From the NCBI GenBank assembly GCA_944989445.1, contig CALYLW010000183.1:784247-848246 (forward strand): 64,000 bases of DNA. Direction: 5' to 3'. Shown here one piece after another: positions 10,850-22,210 of this stretch (position 1 is its first letter; each line of letters begins with the position of its first letter). The notes under the pieces are model-generated. The model did no database searches and had not been told where the DNA came from. It saw only the letters and a program-made list of their open reading frames with translations. The translations under genes and the position numbers were made by a program. This DNA comes from Ampullaceana balthica (Eukaryota > Mollusca > Gastropoda > Lymnaeidae).

Positions 10850-12636
10850 TTATATACATATAAGACGCATTTGTTGTCTGTCTGGTTGTCTGTCTGTTCC
10901 CTAATAACTCAAGATCCAGACAACCAAATAACGTGAAATTTGGTACACGTACACAAAATTATACCGGAAAGGTTATTAAACAGGTTTCGTTCCATATATA
11001 TAAGATACTGGCGGCCGGGGGCCCAAAATGTAATGTTTCCTTATATGAGCTATATAAAATAACTAGGGGCAAGTACCCGGCTCCCGCCCGGGTTTAACAA
11101 CAACAGCAACAAAACAAAAACAACAAAAACAACAACAAAACAACAAAAACAAAACAACAACAAAAACAACAAAAACAACAAAACAACAAAAACAAAACAA
11201 CAACAAAAACAACAAAAACAACAACAAAAACAAAACAACAACAAAAACAACAAAACAAAAACAAAACAACAACAAAACAACAACTACAACAACAAAACAA
11301 CAACTACAACAACAACAGCAACAACAACAAAGCAACAACAACAAAACAACAAATACAACAGCAACAACAACAAAGCAACAACAACATGAAGGACATTGTC
11401 GTCGCAGGGCAAGGGATGTGGACAACAACAACAACAGCAAAAACAACACAAAAGCAGCAACAGCAACAACAACAGCAACAACAACAAAAACAACAACAGC
11501 AACAACAACAAAAACAAAACAACAACAAAAACATCAACAACAAAACAACAACAAAACAACAACTACAACAACAACAGCAACAACAACAAAGCAACAACAA
11601 CAAAACAACAACTACAACAACAAAAGCAACAACAACAAAGCAACAACAACAAAAAAAATTATTTTATGGCGATAATCGCCTTCTTGTTAATCTCGACACC
11701 AAAATGTTTATTAATTTGCGTCATTATTTTACGTCTTAATTTTCAATAATTTTTATTTTATATAGCTCATATAGGGAAAAACTACATTTTGGGCCCCCGG
11801 GCCCCAGTATCTTATATATATGGAACGAAACCTGTTTAATAACCTTTCCGGTATAATTTTGTGTACGTGTACCAAATTTCACGTTATTTGGTTGTCTGGA
11901 TCTTGAGTTATTAGGGAACAGACAGACAACAAATGCGGCTTATATATATAGAGAAATTATTGAAAATTAAGACGTAAAATAATGACGCAAAATAATAAAC
12001 ATTTTGGTGTCGAGATTAACAAGAAGGCGATTATCGCCATAAAATATTTTTTTTGTTGTTGTTGCTTTTGTTGTTGTAGATGTTGTTTTGTTGTTGTTGC
12101 TGTTGTTGTTTTGTTGTTGATGTTTTTGTTGTTTTGTTTTTGTTGTTGTTGCTGTTGTTGTTATTGTTGCTGTTGCTGTTGTTGCTTTTGTGTTGTTTTT
12201 GCTGTTGTTGTTGTTGTTGTCCACATCCCTTGCCCTGCGACGACAATGTCCTTCATGTTGTTGTTGCTTTGTTGTTGTTGCTGTTGTAGTTGTTGTTTTG
12301 TTGTTGTTGCTTTGTTGTTGTTGCTTTGTTGTTGTTGCTGTTGTTGTTGTAGTTGTTTTGTTGTTGTTTTGTTGTTGATTTTGTTGTTTTTTGTTGTTGT
12401 TTTGTTTTTGTTGTTGTTTTTGTCGTTGTTGCTGTTGTTGTTGTAGTTGTTGTTTTGTTGTTGTTGCTTTGTTGTTGTTGCTGTTGTTGTTGCTGTTGTT
12501 GTTGCTGTTGTTGTTGTAGTTGTTGTTTGTTGTTGTTTTGTTTTGTTGTTTGTTTTTGTTGTTTTGTTGCTGTTGTTGTTTTTGTTGTTGTTGCTGTTGT
12601 TGTTAAACCCAGGAAAAGCCGGGTACTTGCCCCTAG
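10850..12636 (+). mobile_element. Helitron of the TTG/CAA family, copy 2 (split host copy)
   Basis: The 5' part (10850-11062) has the same leader as copy 1 (GACGCATTTGTTGTCTGTC, then GGCCGGGGGCCCAAAATG). The 3' part (11954-12636) continues with AAATTATTGAAAATTAAGAC, TTG repeats, the conserved island near 12220-12257, and an end of hairpin plus CTAG. Joining 11062 to 11954 restores the sequence found uninterrupted at 10330-10350 of copy 1. Copy 3 lies between the two parts. Confidence 0.75.
11063..11953 (-). mobile_element. Helitron of the TTG/CAA family, copy 3, inserted in copy 2
   Basis: On the minus strand it begins TCTCTATATATATAAGCCGC (high-coordinate end). It ends with the CCCGGGCGGGAGCCGGGT hairpin, ACTTGCCC and CTAG at 11063-11066. 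The interior is CAA repeat on the + strand with the conserved island at 11385-11422. No target-site duplication flanks it, as expected for Helitrons. Gln/Thr/Asn-rich frames over it are repeat translations. Confidence 0.8.
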
Positions 12637-12639
12637 TAT

Positions 12640-13160
12640 ATATATATAATTCTCTTCGTAGTCGGACCCTGCGAGACACCAAGCTGCAAGTATGTTCAAA
12701 AGATACTAATTTTAGAAAGCAAATTACTGCACCAATGCATCAAAAGGTGTGCAAATTAAATATGCGATGTAAAAAATTTTTTATATGACGTCATTGTTTT
12801 CGCTGATATTTTAATTTTGTAAAAGGGAACAATTTAAAAAGTTATAAAATACTTTGTGTACATTTCAGAGAGTTTAATATTTCGTATTGATCAAACAAGG
12901 ACAAGTTAGTTGGGATTTTGAAAAAGGTGGGTGCCTTAGGCGCCCAAAAAAAGTGCATTTTTTCAAAATAAATAGATTTCAGCTGAACACTTCCGTCATT
13001 TTTTACGGGTGATACGCCGCGGGTCTCTCCAGAGTTCCTTCTTTTCATTCACTCACAGTCGTTTGCCCAAACCCATCCCATTTTGACAACTGTGTCTTTC
13101 AGGAAGTCTTCACCCGTCACTAAATCATTAGCGGCGTATGCTACGCAGCGGGTCAGCTAG
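12640..13160 (+). mobile_element. Non-autonomous Helitron with compound 3' end
   Basis: The 5' region reads AATTCTCTTCGTAGTCGG. The 3' end has the stem-loop GCGGCGTATGCTACGCAGC, then GGGTCAG, then CTAG (13157-13160). Internally at 12992-13014 lies a second terminator-like unit (CCGTCATTTTTTACGG then GTGATACG) which in the element at 32119 is directly followed by CTAG. The 144 bp after it look like an added extension. No protein is encoded. Confidence 0.7.
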
Positions 13161-14844
13161 TATTCTTTATTTTGTATCCTGCTATTCTTTATTTTGAATC
13201 CTGAAGTCTGAATGCCTTGCTTGTAGAAGCAATTAAGTTTTTCCAACAGTGTATAGATTTGGAAAAGAATGCGTAACAACGCTCAAGTGTACTAAAATAG
13301 TTGGAGAATTCGTTTAAGTTGGAGTATCATGTTAACAAATTAGGTTTAACTTGTTTGAACGAGTTAGACATGAGATTTTAAGTTTTTACGCCTTTTTGAA
13401 CTCTTGTATACTTTCCAGCCATTAAGAAGTATTAACACACGTTGGGCCTGTTCAGTCAATTATTTTAAGATCATCATTTATTCAAAATCATTTCAGAAAT
13501 GTCGTAAGCAGATTCACTCTTGCTTGAATGAAATATTTGAAAGATTCTACAGCGTCTACTTTTTTATTTTCAATCTTTACATATCACTCAACTGGACTTG
13601 TTTGATCCTTATGTGAAATATATGAAGAGCTATCAAATACAATAAAACAATATTTAGTATCTTGTTATTGAAGTAAGATGATTTTTCGTGAACTGTATCT
13701 ACTAAAATTGCTTTGAGCTCAGTGTGAATTTTAGATGACAAGTTTTTTACCCCTTATCCCACTATGTTCTCGGAGTGCTCGAACGTATTTGCAAGCTAAA
13801 GCATTAGTTCCAGAATATTGCCTTTATTTGCAACAGTAATGCGCTCTCTATGACCTCAAAAAGTCAGATTCAATTTCGCCAAGATTTAACAATGTCAAAT
13901 ATTCTAACAAGTACCTCTTGCCACTTTGTTTTCTCTTTTACAACAACTAATTGTCAGTCTTTAATCCTATGCTATTCGTTTTTATCCAATTTCTGATTCC
14001 TTCTATTTGCAAAAAACTTTGGTAATGTTGAGTACTTATTGAGTACTTATCTTGGCTTTTCTTTTATTTTATTAAAATTTATTTTCACTTTTTAACAATT
14101 AGCTAATTAACAACGAGGAATTTGCCGCCCCCCCCCAAATTTAGTATTTATTTGTGACAAGTTTTAATTCCACTAGATAAACATTTGTTTACATTATTTT
14201 TATTTATTTTTAATTTTATTTATGTCACAAAACAAAAGACATTAAAATTAAAATAAGCCATATAAATACGCCAACAATTTTTTTCCAGTAGTTCACTTAC
14301 GTTGAAATCAAACTTAAATCAATTATATTTAACAGCACATTATTGTCATACTGTCAGCCCCTATGTTTTCCAGCTCAGTAATATTAGTATCAGAAGACTT
14401 TAGATTTATAATGGAGTTTGAAGTTTTGTCATTAAAAGCGCTGTCATTTTAATATAGTTCTTCATTTCGTTAAATTTTTTTATCTTGGCCTTTATTTTCT
14501 TTTATTACAATTTATTTTCACGTTTTAACAATAAGCTAATTACGGTAATAACGAGGAATTTGTCGCCCCCCCCCCACCAATTTTACATCAGGGGCGGCTG
14601 TCAAATTTTAAGAATCAATGAATGTATCCCCACATCAGTGTCACGTTCTCATACTAATTAGCCTCTGTTTTTTTTAAAATCACAGTAGTATTAGTATCAG
14701 AAGAATTTATATCCAGTAAGCAGTTTGAAGTTTTGGCAGTTAAAACGTTCACATACTTTTGGATAATTCCTTTATTTCTTTTATTAATTTCTTATTTGGA
14801 TTTTCTTTAATTTCGATTAAAAAAACTCTTCATTCTTTTTAAAT
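13161..14844. other. Non-coding region with 'AATTTGCCGCCCCC' repeats
   Basis: No gene recognised. A module ending in GAGGAATTTG(C/T)CGCCCCCCC with adjacent TTTTATTTTATTA-type sequence is present at about 14040-14150 and 14470-14590, and again at 15400-15490. It is a diverged dispersed repeat of unknown class. The open frame at 13404-13616 shows no family features. Confidence 0.35.
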
Positions 14845-15396
14845 TTATAAAAAGAAACCTTTACAAATGTAATAAAGATATAAAACTAAAATGCTATCTC
14901 ACTTTGGTGAGACCTGTACTAGAATATGCATCTTCTGTATGGGACACATCCACCAAAGAAAACTAGAACAAATCCAAAAAAGAGCTGCCAGATTCATTAC
15001 TGGAGAATATTCAAAACTGACTAGAATAACACCATTAGTTAAATCATTAAAGCTTGAAACACTAGAGGATAGAAGAACCAAGAGTAAAGTAGTAATCATA
15101 CATAAAGCAATTAACTCTAATTTAGAAATACAACACAAAGATAACTTAATACAACCCTCAGATAGACATAAGGATAAAAACTCCTTTCTTATCCCGTATG
15201 CAAGAATAAACTCATACAAATTTTCATTCTTCCCGTCCGGAATTCGGGCGTGGAATGGGTTGTCTGAAGAAACCAGGAAAGCCAACACTTTATCAACATT
15301 TAAAACTCTAAAAAGAATGCAGGACTAAACACAAACCATAGATAAGCGTAGGACGCAATAATCTTCTGTATAGAAGGAGCGTCTGAAACAGATAAG
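14845..15396 (+). pseudogene. 3' end of a CR1/Jockey-type LINE, reverse transcriptase C-terminus
   Basis: The reading frame ending at 15328 encodes the region after the RT catalytic core: KRAARFITGEYS, LETLEDRRTKSKVV, then SYKFSFFPSGIRAWNGL, a tail typical of non-LTR retrotransposon ORF2 proteins. The matching copy at 45308-45780 (minus) shows that this one lost about 11 nt near 14960, which shifts the frame. It ends in a short (GATAA)n tail near 15390. It is 5'-truncated, so it is a dead insertion. Confidence 0.75.
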
Positions 15397-15627
15397 ATAA
15401 GAATTTTCATTTTAATAAACTAATTAACGACTAGGAATTTGCCGCCCCCAGCAAAGTGTCGCCCGGGACATTTGCCCCCCCCCCTCGCTACGCCACTGTA
15501 TTCTATCACATACGGCTCTCCTCATTACTATTCGGATAGAATTGATTGGACAAACAACATGCGACCTGCAAAATGTTCACGCTTCGAAATATTCAAGAAT
15601 TTTTTACACCACATAAGCCATAATTAA
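15397..15627. repeat. Diverged 'TTTGCCGCCCCC' repeat end
   Basis: It continues the module seen at 14040-14590 and ends CTCGCTACGCCACTG, a common dispersed-repeat tip. Non-coding. Confidence 0.3.
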
Positions 15628-16143
15628 AAAAACCCGTAAAAAAACAAGTTTTTCACTATAAATCCTTTACGTACGAGACGTAACTAAAACAATGTTCATT
15701 ATAATACGCAGCGCAAGACCATCCAAAAATACAAAATTGCAGTTGTGTCGTAAAACATGTTTAATATAATGCGCACCGATCAGGAATATGTTTATAAAAA
15801 GAGCTGTCAATGAAATACGCACCTTATTGCGCGACAGAAAGGTTGTTCAATATAAACGCACCGCGACGTTCTATCTCAAAAAAAGCATGATACATAGGAA
15901 TAAATAAAATAATCTAAAAAATCAATAATTTAATTACGGTACATGCGATCGATCTGAAATTTTGATACATTGTTTTTATCATCGGTACGAAACTGCCTGC
16001 AAAATTTCAGCTCGCTATCTTGCGAGCAAGTGGGTTAAAAATCGATCAAAAGTTTTGGCGACAAGCAAGCAAGCAAGCAAGCAAGGTCGGTCGGTCGGTC
16101 GGTCGGCCGCAGACACCACGAGTTAATATAAAGGATTTAAAAA
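15628..16143 (-). mobile_element. HINE-like repeat, variant B
   Basis: Same plan as the copy at 7357 but with AAATCCTTTA/TAAAGGATTT subterminal repeats and a different simple repeat, (AAGC)n then (GGTC)n at 16060-16105. The core word GCGATCGATCTGAAAT and an ATTTCAGCTCGCTA block are kept. The hairpin AAAAAAAC/GTTTTT side is at the low end. Confidence 0.55.
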
Positions 16144-16269
16144 TAGAAAATAATTGGTAAGGTTATTCACTTATGACGAGGTTGTTTTTTTTTAAATTTA
16201 AATTATTTTTTTAATTGTAAAATATTTTTTTTCAATGATTTTTTAGATCAAATTTAGTCTGAAGAAACA

Positions 16270-17285
16270 TTTTTTCTTTTTAATGAACATTTTACTGCGA
16301 GCCACATGCAGCCATCAAAAGAGCCATATATGGCTCGCGAGCCATGGTTTCCCGACCCCTGATCTACATATTAATTGCATATAAAACTGCATAATAACGT
16401 TATTACAAAGAATTCAGAGACATAATTAGTGTACTTTTTTTAGTGTTGAAATTGCACAAAATGCACAAATTTACTTGAATTTTTATTTTAAAAATAATGT
16501 ATAGCTCTCTGTAGCCGTGTGTAGGCTTCTAATATACAGTATTTTATAGTCAACAATAAGATTGAGGATTATAGCTATACAAAGTTTATTTGTTTTTCTA
16601 ATTCAGCAACCAAACACTTTTTACGTTGGGACCGGAACAACAACCAACCGCACCAATACGTCACTCAGTCACTACTTCCCAGTGCATCTCGGTGCGGTGC
16701 ACATGGTGCGGCGCTATGTGGGTACTATGTGGGTACGCACAGTATGTACACCATCACAGACCAGGGGCAGTGTGTTACTGGCCCACCGGCGTGTCCCTGC
16801 AGTAAAACATACTCTAGCAGACGGCTACATCTCAAAGAATTACTTTGCAAAATATGTGGTGTTTATGGCTCTCTCAGACAAAATATGTGGTGTTTATGGC
16901 TCTCTCAGACAAAAAGTGTGGTTTTATGGCTCTCTCAGACAAAATATGTGGTGTTTATGGCTCTCTCTCAGACAAAATATGTGGTGTTTATGGCTCTCTA
17001 AAACAAAATATGTGGTGTTCATGGCTCTCTCAGAAAAAATATGTGGTGTTTATGGCTCTCAGACAAAATATGTGGTGTTTGTGGCTCTATCAGACAAAAA
17101 GTATGGTGTTTATGGCTCTCTCATACAAAAAGTTTCCCGACCCCTGATGTAGATCAAAGAAGTCTTAATAAACGTTGTTTTTAAAATTTATAATCGATCA
17201 TTTGTCTGAGAGCCAGATGCAGCCATCAATAAAGCCACACCTGGCTCGCAAGCCATGATTTCCCAACCCCTGCTCTAATCAGTAC
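16270..17285. mobile_element. hAT-like ends with 'GGCTC/GAGCC' words around a minisatellite
   Basis: Three copies of a CCCGACCCCTG or CCCAACCCCTG tip occur at about 16352, 17138 and 17267. Each follows GAGCCA..TGGCTC words. CAGGGGTCGG tips of this type are known from hAT elements. No transposase is visible. The 196-codon frame at 16562-17152 runs through the internal tandem repeat and is not a gene. Confidence 0.45.
16846..17140 (+). repeat. Minisatellite, ~28-32 bp unit
   Basis: About ten tandem units of AAAATATGTGGTGTTTATGG plus CTCTCTCAGAC, with length variation from the number of CT steps. It sits inside hAT-like sequence, so it probably grew from the element's own subterminal repeat. 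Confidence 0.85.
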
Positions 17286-17744
17286 TTTGTCCCTTTATAT
17301 TTGTAAATAACCCTTCTTTGTCTATAATAAAAGTTGCTTGCTCACACCAGATGCCGCACAGCTATTACCCGTAAATGGTTCAAATTGTTATTTACTGACT
17401 TGCCGATATATACACAGAAAGTTAGATATTATGAAGAGATTAGCATAGTTAAAATTTAAGTCTTGATGTGGCTTGATCTCATCATCAAAACGTGCACCAG
17501 TGTCGGATGTTCATAGCATGGTTTATGTTGAAACATAATATGTTGGCTTTTCTAAATGGAAAATGATGTTTCAAATATACAGTTTTAGCATCAGTGATCT
17601 CATGGAACCTAGAATATAATTTTTTTAAAATATCAACTGAAATGTTATTTTTGAAAAATGTGATTTTCACTTATTGTGAGTTTTACAAATTGATGCATTA
17701 CTTAAACAGAAACCGAGTCTGAAAGACATCACTTTACGATTTAA
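17286..17744. other. Unassigned non-coding sequence
   Basis: No gene or known repeat recognised. The minus-strand frame at 17485-17670 shows no family features. Confidence 0.3.
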
Positions 17745-18243
17745 TAAAAAAAACACGTAAAAAACCAAGTTTTTCACTATAAATCCTTTATGTACGAGAC
17801 GTAACTAAAACAATGTTCATTATAATACGCAGCGCAAGACCATCCAAAAATACAAAATTGCAGTTGTGTCGTAAAACATGTTTAACATAATGCGCACCAA
17901 TCAGGAATATGTTTATTAAAAGTGTTGTCAATAAAATACGCACCATATTGCGTGACAGAAAGGTTGTTCAATACAATACGCACCGCGACACTCTATCTCA
18001 AAAAATAACATGTTAAATTGGAATAAATGAAAAAATCTAAAAATTCAATAATTTAATTACAGTACATGCGATCGATCTGAAATTTTGACACATAGTTTTT
18101 ATTATCGCCACCAAACTGCCTGCTAAAATTTCAGCTCGCTAGCTTACGAGGAAGTGGGTTAAAAATCGATCAAAAGTTTGGGCGTCCGACAAGCAATCAA
18201 GGGTTCAACCGGACACCACGAGTTAATATAAAGGATTTAAAAA
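17745..18243 (-). mobile_element. HINE-like repeat, variant B, second copy
   Basis: Close relative of 15628-16143 along its length (GTACGAGACGTAAC, GCGCAAGACCATCC, GCGATCGATCTGAAAT, GGATTTAAAA end) but with almost no tetranucleotide repeat. This shows that the repeat is the fast-changing part. Confidence 0.55.
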
Positions 18244-18300
18244 ATACAATTGGATTGTCTTCTTAAAGAACACACGTAGCTAAAACAAAAAAAAAGCTTA

Positions 18301-18376
18301 TATGAATGTATGTTCGTAAGTATGTTTGTATGTATGTATATATGTATGTATGTTCGTAAGAATGTTTGTATATATG

Positions 18377-18412
<36 letters not shown>

Positions 18413-18532
18413 TGTATGTATGTATGTATGTATGTATGTATGTATGTATGTATGTATGTATGTATGTATGTATGTATGTATGTATGTATGTATGTATGTA
18501 TGTATGTATATGTATGTATGTATGTATGTATG

Positions 18533-18564
<32 letters not shown>

Positions 18565-18815
18565 TGTATGTATGTATGTATGTATGTATGTATGTATGTA
18601 TGTATGTATGTATGTATGTATGTATGTATGTATGTATGTATGTATGTATGTATGTATGTATGTATGTATGTATGTATGTATGTATGTATGTATGTATGTA
18701 TGTATGTATGTATGTATGTATGTATGTATGTATGTATGTATGTATGTATGTATGTATGTATGTATGTATGTATGTATGTATGTATGTATGTATGTATGTA
18801 TGTATGTATGCATGC
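18301..18815. repeat. (GTAT)n microsatellite, ~500 bp
   Basis: A nearly pure ATGT tetranucleotide tract with a few ATATGT interruptions. It yields long MYVC/HTYI frames in several phases that are artefacts. Confidence 0.95.
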
Positions 18816-18831
18816 ATATATATATATATAT

Positions 18832-18888
<57 letters not shown>

Positions 18889-18920
18889 TATTATATATAT
18901 ATATATACACTATATATATA
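18816..18920. repeat. (TA)n microsatellite
   Basis: A TA-dinucleotide run directly abutting the CTAG end of the next Helitron. Helitrons here repeatedly sit next to TA runs. Confidence 0.9.
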
Positions 18921-19498
18921 CTAGACGCCCCGCAGCGTAGCCTACGCCGCAGACTTGCTCATGGAGAGTGCAAAGAAATTGGAGAAAGAACGGACACAAA
19001 CTACAACACGAAGAAAACAAAACAATGCGAGTGAATGTCGGTTGGGCCGGGGGGGGGGATACTGCCGACTCATTGTTGATTTCGAGACATTAGCACTGTG
19101 GTTATCTACCTGCCCAGCAATTTTTACCGCATTAGCTTGCCAACCATAAACTGTGATTGGCCGACCCTAGCGAGGCTCAGCCATGTTGGCAATAAAGGGG
19201 TAAAAGCATGGGCACAAACAGACATTTTTAAAAATAAAAAATACACCAATGTTTTCGCTGGGGTTTGAACCCAGGCTTTCCCCAGTGTAAGGCGAACGTT
19301 ATAACCAGTACACTACGAATCTGACGTTATTCTGTGAAGGCACAATGCAAGTGAACGTAAGGAACATTGTTGGTCGACCCCAGCGAGGGTCATTCGTCAT
19401 GCTCGTTTGCACATACTCGCTTTGGTGAGGAGGTCTGGAGGAGGGTTAGAGAGTCTGCGTGCGTGCGTGGTGTCCTTCGTGGTTGGGCGACGTAGAGA
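18921..19498 (-). mobile_element. Non-autonomous Helitron carrying a tRNA-Val-like module
   Basis: The minus-strand 3' end is GCGGCGTAGGCTACGCTGC (stem-loop), GGGGCGT, CTAG (18921-18924). The 5' end near 19498 reads AATTCTCTACG, like the Helitrons at 12640 and 31834-32106. It contains the tRNA-like unit at 19250-19323. No helicase gene. Confidence 0.65.
19250..19323 (-). pseudogene. tRNA-Val-like sequence (UAC anticodon position)
   Basis: On the minus strand: GTAGTGTACTGGTTATAACG (A-box/D-arm), an anticodon loop CTTACAC with TAC in the anticodon position, and a perfect T-arm CTGGG TTCAAAC CCCAG. This matches the layout of eukaryotic tRNA-Val. The acceptor stem pairs only in part and the anticodon stem is broken, so it is a tRNA-derived module rather than a working gene. 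Similar modules lie at 31888-31961 (minus) and 43994-44066 (+). Confidence 0.65.
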
Positions 19499-19844
19499 AT
19501 TATATATATAGATATAGATAAACGCGTGTATTTAAAATTAATGATTGTATATTTGCATACGTGTTATACGTGTTCGTGTTTACATAGCTTTTTAATTATT
19601 AAATGTTTCTTTCTTGCACAAAACTTTCATCTCTTAAAAGACTCAATTAATTGGTAATTTAGTTTAATGAACTGAATAATTTGACAATTTGTGCGCACAG
19701 GATTCTATAACTACTCAGAAAATTTCTTTAGCTAAAATACTAACTTTAAAAAAAAATTACATCTAAATTATTTACGATTGTCACTGCTACAAATATGTGA
19801 ATTTAAGTAGTCGCTGCAACAAAAAAGAAAAACATTCTGCAATA

Positions 19845-20431
19845 ATGCCAGTTCCGAAGAAGTATTTGGCTGTTTATTTAATGTGTATTGCATTGGTAGC
19901 TTGGATGATAATCATCTTTTACACTGGCGATATTGGCCACATACAATCGTACTTAGTGCCAGAAGAGACTTTGCCAAAAATCTTTTTAACGACTAAAAAA
20001 ACTCGACTTTGGGATTCTAAAAGCAATGCAAATAAAGACCAACATTTTGGCATGACGTATGATAGCCAACCCAACACGTCATGCCAGGGGTTAGATTTCT
20101 TGGCTTCCATCGATCCAAGCATCAGATATCTGGACTCCAGTGCCATATGTGACGATTTCGCGAGTGAAGCTGATATTTTATGTCGCTTGTATCTGCGACA
20201 AATAGGATTTCAAAACTTAGAACGTTTAGTGTGTAAGCTGGAAAACGTCACACAGGTTCCGAAAATTGTTCATTTTGTCGCTTTCGGAGAATACAAGTTT
20301 GGTATTTGGCATTATATTGCTTATGTAGGCGCTTACAGGCATATCAAGCCATCGGCAATGTATATTATAGGTGATCAGCATCCACAAGGGCCATACTGGG
20401 AGCTCATACAGCGAGATGTTCCTGGACTAAG
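19845..20431 (+). CDS. Glycosyltransferase exon 1: anchor, stem, N-terminal half
   Basis: Encodes residues 1-195 plus two bases of Arg196. It contains the anchor, a stem with sequons at NTS and NVT, and the start of the catalytic region (VPKIVHFVAFGEYKFGIWH, resembling the 'P+iiH..w' strand common in GT32-type enzymes). It ends AG|gtaaga. Confidence 0.85.
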
Positions 20432-22117
20432 GTAAGACTTCAACATCGTTTTTAAGCTAGTGACTTCTCAAACATGTTTTGTGGGGAAAATGTGCAACTT
20501 AAATAGTTTGTGGTGGAGACAGAATAACACAATTAATTAATATTACTTTGATTTTATATGACTAAAAACGTGGGCCGGGTGTTTGGTATAAAAATTAAAG
20601 ATTTATAATTTAGAAGGCAAAAGAGGGATCTATAAGTTAGTGAATGAGTGAACTGCATATGTAAAACCCCATAAGCACCCGCCCCACGTTTTTAGTCATA
20701 TTAAATTAAAGTTCTTGAACTTATAAGTTTTAAATTATTTTCTTCTTTTTAGTCCACTAATAAAATGTGGTTTAAAAAAATCTTTTTTCACCTCTATTTA
20801 TTTTACCAAACACCTTATCAGCGCCCGCCCAACGTTTTAATACCACTGCATTGAGGTCATGGGTGTGAACTCGACACATGAATGTGAACAATTGCAAACG
20901 GATACAGATTCATATATGGAGAGAAACGTATTTAATTACGGTACATTCGATCGATCTGAATTTTTGAAACAATGCATTGTCATCCAAGATCTATCTGTGG
21001 TAAAATTTTGAGCCCTCTAGGACCATCACAAGGGGTTTAATTTTGCGTTTGCAAATTTGAAAAATTGGGAAAATATTTTTAAAAACAACTTTAAATATAA
21101 GTGGACTAAAAAGAAGAAAATAATTTAAAGTTATAAGTTCAAGTACTTTGATTTAATATGACTAAAAACGTTGGGCGTGTGTTTGGTATAAAGTATAAAA
21201 ATTAAAGATTTATAACTGAGAAGGCAAAGAGAGATTTATTCATATTAAGACTGCTTTCTTATTCAATTTGTGTAACTTTTTGAACTTCCCTTTTAAAAAT
21301 CTTTTTTTTACCTCTATTAATTTTACCAAACACCTCATAAGCCCCACACAACGTTTTAATACTACCGGGATGAGGTGCCGGGTTAACTCCTTTTATCACG
21401 TGAGTGTGAACATTAGCAGACGGATACAGATGCTATAAGGTCTGGTCACCGCTCGCTGGACCGTGCTCAGCGTGACACGTAAAATGTAAACAAAAGCACG
21501 CCGGTACATCGACGGATGGCGTCAACGCGATACTTAACTGTCACTTGAAAAAAAAAGCAAACAGTGAAATTGAATTACATACGTTGTATAGAGATAAACT
21601 AAAATGCATTAATTTAATTATGGCACGTCAGATCGATCTGAAATTTTTATACAATGCATTGTTGGGTAACACACGTTATTGTGCCAAATTTCAGCTCGAT
21701 GGCATCACGGGAAGTGGGTTATTTTTTAAATCCCTTATATTAACTTCACCGCCGTCTCTCTCTGTCTGTCTTTCATCGTCGGGCGGGCGGAAAATCAAAA
21801 TTAAAAAATGCACCACTTCCCGTGATGCCATCGAGCTGAAATTTGGCAAATGGACTTGTGTCACCTAACTATGCATTGTATTAAAATTTCAGATCGATCG
21901 AACATTAAATTAATGCATTTTTAGTTTATCTATATAAAGCTATATGTATAAGTCGCTATTGTTTAAATTTTACGGGTCACTTGACTTCAATTTTGATACT
22001 ATGCATTGTTAGGTGACACGTGTCCATGTGCCAAATTTTAGCTCGATAGCATCACGCGAAATGTGTCGTTTTTTACTTTTGTTTTTCCGCCCGCCCGCCT
22101 GCCAGACGAGAAATGAT

Positions 22118-22210
<93 letters not shown>

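Noticed and set aside
10434..12788. Many long Val/Leu/Cys-, Gln/Asn/Thr-rich frames
   Set aside because: They are translations of TTG/CAA trinucleotide repeats inside Helitrons, appear in several phases and both strands, and have no domain.
16562..17152. 196-codon frame over GTGGTGTTTATGG repeats
   Set aside because: It runs through a minisatellite in hAT-like sequence, with no initiation context or family features.
18263..19034. 200-codon MYVC and HTYI frames
   Set aside because: They arise from the (GTAT)n tetranucleotide tract in all phases.
19250..19323. Functional tRNA-Val gene
   Set aside because: The acceptor and anticodon stems do not pair properly and it is part of a repeated Helitron body. 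Kept as tRNA-derived.
19797..19844. Upstream start for the glycosyltransferase
   Set aside because: It begins with GTG rather than ATG and adds a lysine-rich stretch before a good type II anchor. ATG at 19845 is the simpler start.
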